Origin: Bacillota bacterium
Lineage (GTDB): Bacteria; Bacillota; Clostridia; Lachnospirales; Lachnospiraceae
Length of the DNA stretch: 29,781 bases
NCBI GenBank assembly: GCA_023420935.1
Contig: JAEZUR010000196.1
Location: 1 to 29,781 of the forward strand
Reading direction: 5' to 3'
Part shown: positions 15,165 to 22,787 of the stretch, one piece after another
Numbering within the stretch: the first letter of the stretch is position 1
Layout: each line of letters begins with the position of its first letter
The notes under the pieces: generated by a model
The model's input: the letters and a program-made list of their open reading frames with translations, nothing else
Database searches by the model: none
What the model was told of the DNA's origin: nothing
Translations under genes and position numbers: made by a program

Positions 15165-15274
15165 AAGAGACTGTTATATGATAGCAACCTATTTACAGCA
15201 TCGATGTGAATCTTAACTATATCACAATTCAAGATCGAATACTCTAAATATGAGAGCTATCATCACAGTCTCTT
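15165..15274. repeat. 110-nt nested inverted-repeat element (element 1)
   Basis: The outer arms 15165-15185 and 15256-15274 match over AAGAGACTGT and ATGATAGC, with a short length difference between these blocks. Inside, ATCTT and AAGAT blocks flanked by TCGA and CGA pair again, so the whole element can fold as one long imperfect hairpin. It lies between the terminator-like hairpins of two convergent genes and has no coding potential of note. It could be a structured 3' UTR, a small RNA or a miniature palindromic element. Confidence 0.6.
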
Positions 15275-15279
15275 ATAAA

Positions 15280-15303
15280 ATTTATTTGAATTTTCAAATA
15301 AAT
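15280..15303 (-). terminator. AT-rich hairpin, possible htpG terminator
   Basis: A perfect 11-bp repeat ATTTATTTGAA (15280-15290) with its complement (15293-15303) starts 5 nt after the htpG stop on the minus strand and is followed by TTTATAAG. The stem is nearly all A/T and thus weak. Confidence 0.45.
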
Positions 15304-15308
15304 CTATT

Positions 15309-17378
15309 CTATTTGGTTAATAACATCATAATCTCATTGCTTCTTGCAATAAACTTAGTCATTGCTTCTGCTTCTAATGGTTTATGGCTTAATAATGCTA
15401 AATCATATAACTGTTCGCACATAATATTAACGTTATCGCCTTCTTTGTGCTCTAAAATGTACTGAACTAATTTATTATTGGCATTTAATACTAAAGTTTC
15501 ACCAGCTGCTCCGAACATACTTGGATCCATTCCACCCATATTGTACATTCTCATCATATCCTGCATTCTACGACTTTCTTCAGAAAGTGTAATCATGGAA
15601 GATACATTCTCATTCTTTAAGTTCTCTACCTTAACACCAAGATTTTCTTTGCCAAGTGCTTTTTTAAACAGCTCTGTTAAAGCATCTGTTTTTGCTTTCA
15701 TGGCTTCTTCATCCACTGCATCTTCTTTAAAATGCTCTGTTAAGTCAGCATCAATTCTCTGGAAACGAACTGTTTCATCCTGCTGCTCTAATTGAGAAAT
15801 AAAAGGTTGGTCAATGTTATGTGTAAGAATCAGTGCATCAATGCCTTCTTCCTTAAACATATTAATGTACTGGCTTTGTTGTAATTCATCTGTTACATAA
15901 TATACAACTGCTTTCTTCTTTTCTTCCTGATCCGCTTTGTTGTCATCTGTCTTTGCATCTTCCACAACTTCTGCTGCTTCTACCTCTGTTTCAGGTTTCG
16001 CTGCTGCTACATATTCAGGAAGTGTTACATACTTACCTTCTAAGTTTTTAAAGATAATAACATCCTTCATTTTTTCTCTGAATTTATCATCTTTTAAGCA
16101 ACCATATTTGATAAATGGACTAATGTCATCCCAGTATTTTTCATAATTTTCTTTATCAACCTTATACATTCCTGCAAGCTTGTCTGCTACTTTTTTCGTA
16201 ATGTAATCAGAGATTTTCTTAACAAATCCATCATTTTGTAATGCACTACGTGATACATTAAGTGGAAGGTCTGGACAATCAATGACACCTTTTAATAACA
16301 TTAAGAATTCTGGAATTACTTCTTTGATGTTATCTGCAATAAATACCTGATTGTTATATAACTTAATCATACCTTCTAAGTTTTCATATTCATTATTTAA
16401 TTTAGGGAAATATAAGATTCCTTTTAAATTAAATGGATAATCCATGTTTAAGTGAATCCAGAATAAAGGTTCTTTATAATCATGGAACACGGTACGATAG
16501 AATTCCTTGTACTGTTCTTCGGTACAATCATTTGGATGAATTGTCCATAAAGGCTTTGTATCACTTAAAGATACTGGACGTTTATTAATCTTTGCTTTTT
16601 CTTTTCTTGGAGAAATCTCAACTACTTCTTTCTCTCCATTTTCATTTTCTTTTTCTTCAGTTTTTGCTTCTTCTACAATATTTTCAACTACAACATCTGT
16701 TTCTTTCACGTCTGCTGCATCAATTGTTTCAAATTCCTGTTCTGCATTTGCTTTTGCTAAAAAGATTTCAACTGGCATAAAAGAACAATATTTTTCGATT
16801 ACTTCTTTTGCTCTATATTCATTGGAGAATTCATAACTATCTTCATTTAAGTAAAGAGTGATCTCAGTACCCCAGCTAGTTTTGTTTCCATCTTCCATGG
16901 TAAATTCTGTTCCTTCTTCAGATTCCCAATGAACCGCAGTAGAACCGTCTTTCCATGATAACGTATCAATGGTAACTCTGTCAGCTACCATAAATGCTGA
17001 ATAAAAACCTAAACCAAAGTGACCAATAATCTGATCTTCATTAGTTTTATCTTTATATTTCTCTAAGAAATCAGATGCACCAGAGAATGCAATTTGATTA
17101 ATGTATTCTTTTACTTCGTCCGCTGTCATACCAATACCATTATCGATAAACTTAATGGACTTTTCCTCTGGATTAATTATTACTTGAATCTTAAATTTGT
17201 GATCTTCTGGAATTGTAAGTTCACCCATTACTTCCAGTTTCTTTAATTTGGTAATAGCATCACAACCATTGGATACTAATTCTCTAATAAAAATATCATG
17301 GTCAGAATACAACCACTTCTTAATGATTGGAAAAATATTTTCTGAGTTAATTGATAAACTACCTTGTTCACTTCTCAT
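15309..17378 (-). CDS. htpG: Chaperone HtpG (Hsp90 family), 689 aa
   Basis: A dimeric ATP-driven chaperone of the cytosol. The GHKL ATPase domain shows IRELVSNGCDAITKL, FIDNGIGMT and GHFGLGFYSAFMVAD. The middle domain contains PLFWIHLNMDYPFNLKGILYFP and DLPLNVSRSALQ with the conserved Arg. The chain is about 60 residues longer than E. coli HtpG because of two acidic Lys/Glu-rich insertions. One is at about 212-265, between the N and middle domains, in the place of the eukaryotic charged linker; the other is at about 455-500. The ATG at 17378 was chosen with the ribosome site aaggag 9 nt upstream; a TTG at 17381 is also possible. A promoter and a CIRCE operator lie directly upstream, so HrcA control is likely. 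Confidence 0.97.
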   Translation of the reverse strand: MRSEQGSLSINSENIFPIIKKWLYSDHDIFIRELVSNGCDAITKLKKLEVMGELTIPEDHKFKIQVIINPEEKSIKFIDNGIGMTADEVKEYINQIAFSGASDFLEKYKDKTNEDQIIGHFGLGFYSAFMVADRVTIDTLSWKDGSTAVHWESEEGTEFTMEDGNKTSWGTEITLYLNEDSYEFSNEYRAKEVIEKYCSFMPVEIFLAKANAEQEFETIDAADVKETDVVVENIVEEAKTEEKENENGEKEVVEISPRKEKAKINKRPVSLSDTKPLWTIHPNDCTEEQYKEFYRTVFHDYKEPLFWIHLNMDYPFNLKGILYFPKLNNEYENLEGMIKLYNNQVFIADNIKEVIPEFLMLLKGVIDCPDLPLNVSRSALQNDGFVKKISDYITKKVADKLAGMYKVDKENYEKYWDDISPFIKYGCLKDDKFREKMKDVIIFKNLEGKYVTLPEYVAAAKPETEVEAAEVVEDAKTDDNKADQEEKKKAVVYYVTDELQQSQYINMFKEEGIDALILTHNIDQPFISQLEQQDETVRFQRIDADLTEHFKEDAVDEEAMKAKTDALTELFKKALGKENLGVKVENLKNENVSSMITLSEESRRMQDMMRMYNMGGMDPSMFGAAGETLVLNANNKLVQYILEHKEGDNVNIMCEQLYDLALLSHKPLEAEAMTKFIARSNEIMMLLTK

Positions 17379-17420
17379 CAAAATCGCTCCTTCTTATTTT
17401 CAATGTTTTCGATAAATACA

Positions 17421-17449
17421 ATATTAATACCTATTTTTCCAATTGTCAA
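17421..17449 (-). promoter_or_regulatory. Promoter of htpG
   Basis: On the minus strand TTGACA (17449-17444) and TAATAT (17426-17421) are separated by 17 nt, about 43 nt upstream of the start codon and 7 nt downstream of the CIRCE site. Confidence 0.75.
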
Positions 17450-17456
17450 GAAAAAA

Positions 17457-17483
17457 TTAGCACTCAACTATATTGAGTGCTAA
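17457..17483. promoter_or_regulatory. CIRCE element (HrcA operator) at htpG
   Basis: TTAGCACTC, a 9-nt spacer, and GAGTGCTAA match the CIRCE consensus exactly. It lies 7 nt upstream of the htpG -35 box and 5 nt after the stop codon of the preceding gene. HrcA bound here would hinder RNA polymerase; heat shock should release it. Confidence 0.93.
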
Positions 17484-17488
17484 CAGAA

Positions 17489-17986
17489 TTAATTCTCTTC
17501 AAAAACTATCTCATTCTTCTTTAAAAACGCCTTCACATTCTGATCCCATTCCTGCTCTAGAGATTTATTTAAACTGAAGGTTTTCATTGATGTACCTGTT
17601 ATAATAGTTAGTATATCCTTTTCAAAACGGATATTTAAAAATAGGTTATCAATATCCTCACCAGAAAATGTATTACCCATTTTAGATAATAACTTTTCTA
17701 TATTTTCTCTAGATAATAAAAATACAATTTTAAAGGAGGACGGTGTCTTATTTCCTTTGATTAACTGGAATGCAACTGGTTTTAACTCGCTCCATTTGGA
17801 ATACTCTCTGCCGTCTAATTGCTCTAATTCTTCATTGGAATACCAACTTTTATTTAATCTACCTGCAATTTTAAATTGATTATAGGTAGCTAGCTCCAGT
17901 TCGGATAACTGAAAATTATCAAATGTAGTTTGTATTAGTAAACTTGACATAAATGTTTTTACATCAAGTATTTTAAGTGAAACCAT
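17489..17986 (-). CDS. DUF5721-type protein, 165 aa
   Basis: The product opens MVSLKILDVKTFMSSLLIQT, then TFDNFQLSELELATYNQFKI and AGRLNKSWYSNEE. These features match the Lachnospiraceae family I know as DUF5721, which has no known function. It is soluble, of mixed alpha/beta composition, and without motifs suggesting catalysis. The ATG at 17986 was chosen because gggaggt ends 4 nt upstream; an in-frame upstream start at 18004 would lack a ribosome site. It precedes htpG on the same strand, but the CIRCE site and promoter between them give htpG its own control. Read-through from this gene into htpG is possible because no terminator other than the CIRCE palindrome is present. Confidence 0.8.
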   Translation of the reverse strand: MVSLKILDVKTFMSSLLIQTTFDNFQLSELELATYNQFKIAGRLNKSWYSNEELEQLDGREYSKWSELKPVAFQLIKGNKTPSSFKIVFLLSRENIEKLLSKMGNTFSGEDIDNLFLNIRFEKDILTIITGTSMKTFSLNKSLEQEWDQNVKAFLKKNEIVFEEN

Positions 17987-18131
17987 AAGTACCTCCCTTG
18001 ACAAATGAAATAGAATGAATCATATTTGTTATATCATTTCTTTAAATTATAGCTTATAATGTTTAAAAAATCACTACAGAAATTATATGGTAACATATTA
18101 AATACAAAAATTTATTTTTTAGGAGGTTAAA

Positions 18132-19421
18132 ATGGAACAATCTGCAGAAAAATTACTTCAATTTATTAAGAACGCCACTTCGCCCTTTCATGTGGTGAAA
18201 GAAAGTATATCCATATTAGAGAATGATGGCTTCAAGCCTTTGGATTTCACAAAACCTTGGGAGTTAACTGTGGGTTCTTCCTACTATGCAGCACCTTATG
18301 AATCCACTCTATTTGCATTTACGATCGGAAGTGAGTTATGTTCTGAACCAACTCTACGTATTGCTGCTGCCCACACAGATCATCCTGGTTTCCGAATTAA
18401 ACCAATCGCTGAGATTACGGAACATAATTATCTAAAAGTAAATACAGAAACCTACGGAGGTGTTATCTTAAACACCTGGTTAGATCGACCACTTTCTATA
18501 GCAGGTAGAGTATCCTTAAAAAGCAATGATATTTTTAAACCAATCATTCGTCTATTAGATATCAAAGAACCTGTTCTTACTATTCCAAACCTAGCCATTC
18601 ACGTGAATCGTGAAGTGAATAAAGGAGTAGAACTGAACAAACAAACCGATATGCTACCAATATTAGCTATGATGAATGATTCCCTTAATAAAGATTCCTA
18701 TTTTATCAGCTATCTTGCTACCCAGTTGCAAGTTGATGTTTCTGATATCCTTGACTTTGATCTCTACGTATATAATGCAGAAGATGGTTGTGTACTTGGT
18801 ATAAATCAAGATTTCATATCTGCCCCTCGACTTGATAACTTAACCTCTGTTTATGCCTTACTAGAAGCCATCACCACAACCAAACGAAACGATGGGGTCA
18901 ATCTCATCGCTTTATTTGATAATGAAGAAATCGGAAGTAGAAGTAAGCAAGGAGCTGATTCCATTTTAACCAACATTCTATTAGAAAAAATCTTCTTTAG
19001 TTTAGGTATGGATCGCACCACTTTATATGAAATAATCATGCGAAGCATCTTCCTATCCGTAGATGTAGCCCATGGATTACATCCTAATTATCCATCCAAA
19101 TATGACCCAATCAATGTAGCCCAACTCGGTGATGGTATCGTCTTAAAGATAGACAGCACGCAAAAATACGCATCTGATACTGAGGCAATCGCAATCATAA
19201 TTCAACTTTGCTTGGCTCATAATATCAAGTATCAAAAATATGTAAACCGCTCCGACATGACCAGCGGAAGTACACTAGGTTCTATCGCATCTGCATGGAT
19301 GCCGATGAAAACCGTTGATCTAGGGATTCCATTGCTTGCCATGCATTCAGCAAGAGAGCTAATGGGGGCAGCGGATCAAGGGGAGTTGAATCAATTGATT
19401 CAGGCGTTCTTCAAAGCATAA
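18132..19421 (+). CDS. M18 family aminopeptidase, 429 aa
   Basis: A zinc metallopeptidase that removes N-terminal, often acidic or hydrophobic, residues in the cytosol as a dodecamer. The metal-binding and catalytic segments are AAAHTDHPGFRI (His and catalytic Asp), SAPRLDNLTSVYALL (bridging Asp), LFDNEEIGSRSKQGADS (catalytic Glu and metal Glu), SVDVAHGLHPNYPSKYDP (Asp) and LAMHSARELMGAADQ (His). Length is normal for the family. A strong ribosome site (aggaggt) precedes the ATG. It is monocistronic, and the downstream gap holds palindromic repeats instead of a plain terminator. Confidence 0.95.
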   Translation: MEQSAEKLLQFIKNATSPFHVVKESISILENDGFKPLDFTKPWELTVGSSYYAAPYESTLFAFTIGSELCSEPTLRIAAAHTDHPGFRIKPIAEITEHNYLKVNTETYGGVILNTWLDRPLSIAGRVSLKSNDIFKPIIRLLDIKEPVLTIPNLAIHVNREVNKGVELNKQTDMLPILAMMNDSLNKDSYFISYLATQLQVDVSDILDFDLYVYNAEDGCVLGINQDFISAPRLDNLTSVYALLEAITTTKRNDGVNLIALFDNEEIGSRSKQGADSILTNILLEKIFFSLGMDRTTLYEIIMRSIFLSVDVAHGLHPNYPSKYDPINVAQLGDGIVLKIDSTQKYASDTEAIAIIIQLCLAHNIKYQKYVNRSDMTSGSTLGSIASAWMPMKTVDLGIPLLAMHSARELMGAADQGELNQLIQAFFKA

Positions 19422-19434
19422 TAAATGACTAAAA

Positions 19435-19472
19435 ATTACGGCTAAAGTACGTGATTACGGTAAAAGCACGTA
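19435..19472 (+). repeat. Two tandem 19-nt direct repeats
   Basis: ATTACGGCTAAAGTACGTG (19435-19453) is followed at once by ATTACGGTAAAAGCACGTA (19454-19472), with 15 of 19 bases identical. Parts of the two copies also form a 9-bp inverted repeat (19445-19453 with 19467-19475). The unit directly abuts element 2. Confidence 0.7.
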
Positions 19473-19473
19473 C

Positions 19474-19597
19474 TTGCGACAATATAAGCTTTCTAAACAA
19501 TTTCACCTATTTCATTCCTACGCTTCAACGCGCTGCTTAGCTTCCGCTTCGGAATGAAATAGGTGAAATTGTTTTATATAGGTTGTTGAGGTCGCAA
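19474..19597. repeat. Palindromic element 2 with shared 32-nt core
   Basis: A perfect 24-bp inverted repeat (19495-19518 with 19551-19574) encloses a 32-nt core, and an outer pair TTGCGAC (19474-19480) and GTCGCAA (19591-19597) encloses both. On the minus strand the core runs from GAAGCGGAAGCTAAGC to CGTTGAAGCGTA. It matches the core at 24678-24709 in 27 of 32 positions, whereas the arms of the two elements are unrelated. It lies between the M18 gene and a convergent small gene, where it could also terminate both transcripts. The rest of 19422-19693 holds no gene. Confidence 0.8.
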
Positions 19598-19693
19598 TTA
19601 CTTAGGTTGTCGCTTGTAACTTGTATTAAATTAAGGTCATACTAATTAGTAATAATATATTAATATTAATTAAACACTATATGTTTTGAGTTG

Positions 19694-19891
19694 TTAATGT
19701 TTTTTCTTTTTATATAGGTTTATTATTACATTGAGTATACTTAAGATAAGCGCTCCTGTTAAGGCGCCTAAAACTGCACTAACATCGAACTTTCCATTGA
19801 TAAAATAATTGAAAACTTGAACAAATACTATAGTTACTGTATAGATGCCTGCCAAAAGAATTAAGAACCATACTTGTATTTTCTCTCTCAC
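19694..19891 (-). CDS. Small two-pass membrane protein, 65 aa
   Basis: From the GTG at 19891 the chain has two hydrophobic segments, roughly residues 6-28 (VWFLILLAGIYTVTIVFVQV) and 41-58 (VLGALTGALILSILNVII), and ends in a basic tail YKKKKH. GTG is preferred because aaggag lies 8 nt upstream; an ATG at 19909 in the same frame has no ribosome site and would include that aaggag. Size and topology are holin-like, but I see no family signature, so no function is given. No promoter stands out. The convergent gap downstream holds element 2. Confidence 0.65.
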   Translation of the reverse strand: MREKIQVWFLILLAGIYTVTIVFVQVFNYFINGKFDVSAVLGALTGALILSILNVIINLYKKKKH

Positions 19892-20064
19892 TATATATTC
19901 TCCTTGCATAATACAATATATCTATTATGAATTTGTATAAACTATAAGTTTAAACAGTACAACTCTTTTAATTATTAATCCCTGTTAAGAAATCATATAG
20001 TTTAGGAACTGATTAATTTCTTACGCCATATTCATGGCCACTACCTTCCTTTTGCCATATGTCT

Positions 20065-20859
20065 CTACACCAATTTTTCTTGTACAAGTAATTTAATTAA
20101 ATTGGTGTTTAAGCTATGTACCTGCTTCATAATGATATCCGTATTATTCCCAGCCGAAAGCAGAACATTTAAATTCACCTCAAAGTCTGTAGGTAATTTG
20201 CTGCACTTTTCTTTGCACAATGTGATAAGTCTTTTTTCTCCTGGGTGGGCTTTCTTGTTGATTGCCCAGATAATATCAAAATAACTAGCAAGAAATGCTG
20301 CAATTCTATGATTAATACTTACCATGTCTCCACGCTTTGCTGCTTTCTCGATCTGATAGTTAAAGGATGGAATATTGTTATCTAGTAATCTTAAGTTTTT
20401 TTGTATGATATTTTTTCGTAGTTGTTCTGGGTAAGGAAGGGAATATTTCTCAACTAGCATTTTTAGGGTGTTATACTTATCATACAAAATGATAGAATTC
20501 AACAAATTATACCACATACATGTTGTGTATCCACAACCTGCTTGACCATCATATAACTGTACTTCAAGTTGTTCATCCAGGTCTTCAATACGACGATATA
20601 TAATCTCTATGATGGTACCACTGTTTAAACGACAGTCGTCTTCCAATTCCCAGAAGTCATTTCCAAGCTCTAGATAATTACAATATTTTTCTAAGATTCG
20701 TTTACGATCTGATAAGTCGATTTCTTCCGTAACATACATGTATAAATCATAGTCTGAGTCTTTGTCTTCTGTATGTGTACCTCTTGATCCCCCAAGTGCA
20801 ATTGCAGATACCTGTTGCAATTTTCCAAACTCTTCAATTAACCCTATAATTTGATTCAT
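20065..20859 (-). CDS. Nucleotidyltransferase-fold protein (DUF4037-like), 264 aa
   Basis: The N-terminal domain has the polymerase-beta-type nucleotidyltransferase motif: GGSRGTHTEDKDSDYDLYMY, with Gly-Ser at 24-25 and the metal-binding Asp36 and Asp38. This type of domain occurs in aminoglycoside nucleotidyltransferases and in many uncharacterised proteins. The C-terminal part from about residue 125 is helical and matches the general plan of DUF4037 proteins. The substrate is unknown. The ATG at 20859 was chosen because GGAGGAGG lies upstream; a longer frame from 20877 would overlap that site. It is the third gene of the operon that starts with the ABC-F gene, 19 nt after the GlgX-like gene. 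Confidence 0.8.
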   Translation of the reverse strand: MNQIIGLIEEFGKLQQVSAIALGGSRGTHTEDKDSDYDLYMYVTEEIDLSDRKRILEKYCNYLELGNDFWELEDDCRLNSGTIIEIIYRRIEDLDEQLEVQLYDGQAGCGYTTCMWYNLLNSIILYDKYNTLKMLVEKYSLPYPEQLRKNIIQKNLRLLDNNIPSFNYQIEKAAKRGDMVSINHRIAAFLASYFDIIWAINKKAHPGEKRLITLCKEKCSKLPTDFEVNLNVLLSAGNNTDIIMKQVHSLNTNLIKLLVQEKLV

Positions 20860-20878
20860 ACTCTTTTCCTCCTCCATT

Positions 20879-22759
20879 TTATTTTCCTATAAACACCATG
20901 ATGGAACGTGGTGAAACCAGAAACGTCTTCTGATTTTTTAATTCATTCACTTCAACTGTGGAAACTGTTGTGTCAAGTAATATACTCCATTTCATCGACC
21001 CAGGAAGTTTTGGTAAATCGTATTCATGAGGCTCCCAGTGCATATTAATTGCAAAATAAAAGTAGTCATCGTGATGCTTACGGTCAATGATGGCATATTT
21101 TCCACATAACATAATACCTAAAACCCTGCTATAATTAGAAAAATCAGGATACCATGCCTTTGTTCCGTGTATTGAGAAATCTGGATATCCACAGGATATA
21201 TAATCCATTGCACGAAACTCATCTTTCATATGCAATATTTTATGATTTTTCCGAAGCTGAATTAGATTTTTTACATAAGCATAAATATCCTTGTGAGTCT
21301 TTAATTGATTCCAATTTAACCAAGAGATCTCATTATCCTGGCAATACGCATTATTGTTACCTTCGTTGGAATTACCAAATTCATCTCCTGAAAGAATCAT
21401 CGGGGTTCCTTGACTAAGCAACAGCATTAAAAATGCATTCCGAATTTGTTTCCTTCTTAATGCTATCACTGCCTTCTTCTTTGATTTTCCTTCTACCCCA
21501 CAATTCCAGCTATAGTTGTAATCCGTACCGTCTCTTCCGCTTTCCTCATTGGCTTCGTTGTGTTTAATATCATAGGAAACCAGATCCATTAATGTAAACC
21601 CATTTATTGTGGTAATATAATTTACTACTCCATTTTTCGGGTGATTCTTCTTCATCCGATATAAAAATTTTTCTACCTGCTCTTCATCACTTTTTAAGAA
21701 GCGTCTTGCATCTGCCAAAAATCCATCATTATATTCTGCAAGTCGTTTGTAATCTGGTATAAAGGTTTCTTCATAGATATCATTAATATTCCAAGAAGTT
21801 GCCATAAGTTTTACACTACTTAATACTGGATCGTTGGCAATTAAATTGGTTGGAACCACATCTTGATTGATTCGAAAACCATCCACATGATATTCTAATA
21901 CCCAGTGTCGTAAGCACTCTAATATCATCACTTGGTTGGTTCCTTTTTGAAAACTCATCTCCATATGAAACTCAATCTGGTTCTCATGTAATGTCTTCAC
22001 TAACTCTTTCAATTCATTTGCTGGATTGGAAAGATTGGCAGCATATGAGGTCTTAGGCGCAAAATAATTACAATCCTTGGCATATCCCCAATAATTAACT
22101 TTATAATCTGCAACATCCTTATCTAACAGAGAAGTATCGGTGTTTTTATAATTTAAGAAATGCTTTTCGGCTGCCCCTCTGGCATCATTTCGCATAATTT
22201 CATCAAATTCATACGTAGGCATTACTATTATTCCAGTTATCCCAAGCTGTTTTAAGTAAGGTATTTTCTCAATGATTCCTTGATAAGTTCCTCTATGTTT
22301 CACTTTGGAGGATGCATGCATAGTAAATCCTCTCACATGTAATTGATATAAAATCATATCAGAATAAGGGATACATAATGGTTTATCATGACCCCAATCA
22401 AATTCTTCAAATATGATTTTACAACGTGGTTTGCAATCAGCGTTACCCCATTCTTCTCTTCCAGTAATGATCCTTGCATAGGGATCTAACATCTCTTTTC
22501 CCTTTACTTCATATACATACTCGGATAATTCATAAGGAAGGTCATCGAAAACAACAGAAAAAATGCTTCCCCATCTATATTCTTCCCCAAGAATTAGTGT
22601 TGTTTCTTCTCCTTCGTTATTACCAAACAGTTTTAACCTGCATTCCATCTCATTAGGCAGTGCGATTGCAAATTGAATTCCTGCTTTACCAATAGAAACG
22701 CCAAGTGGCATGGGGTTGCCTCTCTTTGCATGGAATAACTCCTTTATTTTTTTTGCCAC
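20879..22759 (-). CDS. GlgX/isoamylase-like GH13 protein, catalytically degenerate, 626 aa
   Basis: The chain has the layout of a GH13_11 debranching enzyme: an N-terminal beta-sandwich (about 1-120), a TIM barrel (YQLHVRGFTMHAS, then LKQLGITGIIVMP), KHNEAN and NYSWNCGVEG, and a C-terminal beta domain. All catalytic positions are changed. Region I reads FHMEMSFQKGTN instead of a DVVYNH-type sequence. Region II is GFRINQD with Asn298 for the nucleophile Asp. Region III is LMATSW with Thr321 for the acid Glu. Region IV is TTINGF with Ile-Asn for His-Asp. It is therefore probably a glycan-binding or regulatory pseudoenzyme. The GTG start has gagggg upstream. It follows the ABC-F gene by 28 nt and precedes the nucleotidyltransferase gene by 19 nt. 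Confidence 0.9.
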   Translation of the reverse strand: MAKKIKELFHAKRGNPMPLGVSIGKAGIQFAIALPNEMECRLKLFGNNEGEETTLILGEEYRWGSIFSVVFDDLPYELSEYVYEVKGKEMLDPYARIITGREEWGNADCKPRCKIIFEEFDWGHDKPLCIPYSDMILYQLHVRGFTMHASSKVKHRGTYQGIIEKIPYLKQLGITGIIVMPTYEFDEIMRNDARGAAEKHFLNYKNTDTSLLDKDVADYKVNYWGYAKDCNYFAPKTSYAANLSNPANELKELVKTLHENQIEFHMEMSFQKGTNQVMILECLRHWVLEYHVDGFRINQDVVPTNLIANDPVLSSVKLMATSWNINDIYEETFIPDYKRLAEYNDGFLADARRFLKSDEEQVEKFLYRMKKNHPKNGVVNYITTINGFTLMDLVSYDIKHNEANEESGRDGTDYNYSWNCGVEGKSKKKAVIALRRKQIRNAFLMLLLSQGTPMILSGDEFGNSNEGNNNAYCQDNEISWLNWNQLKTHKDIYAYVKNLIQLRKNHKILHMKDEFRAMDYISCGYPDFSIHGTKAWYPDFSNYSRVLGIMLCGKYAIIDRKHHDDYFYFAINMHWEPHEYDLPKLPGSMKWSILLDTTVSTVEVNELKNQKTFLVSPRSIMVFIGK

Positions 22760-22787
22760 ATTATCCCCTCACTTTGCTGTCACGCTT

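Noticed and set aside
20067..20108. Inverted repeat at the end of the nucleotidyltransferase gene as a terminator
   Set aside because: It lies within the coding sequence and no T run follows on the minus strand.
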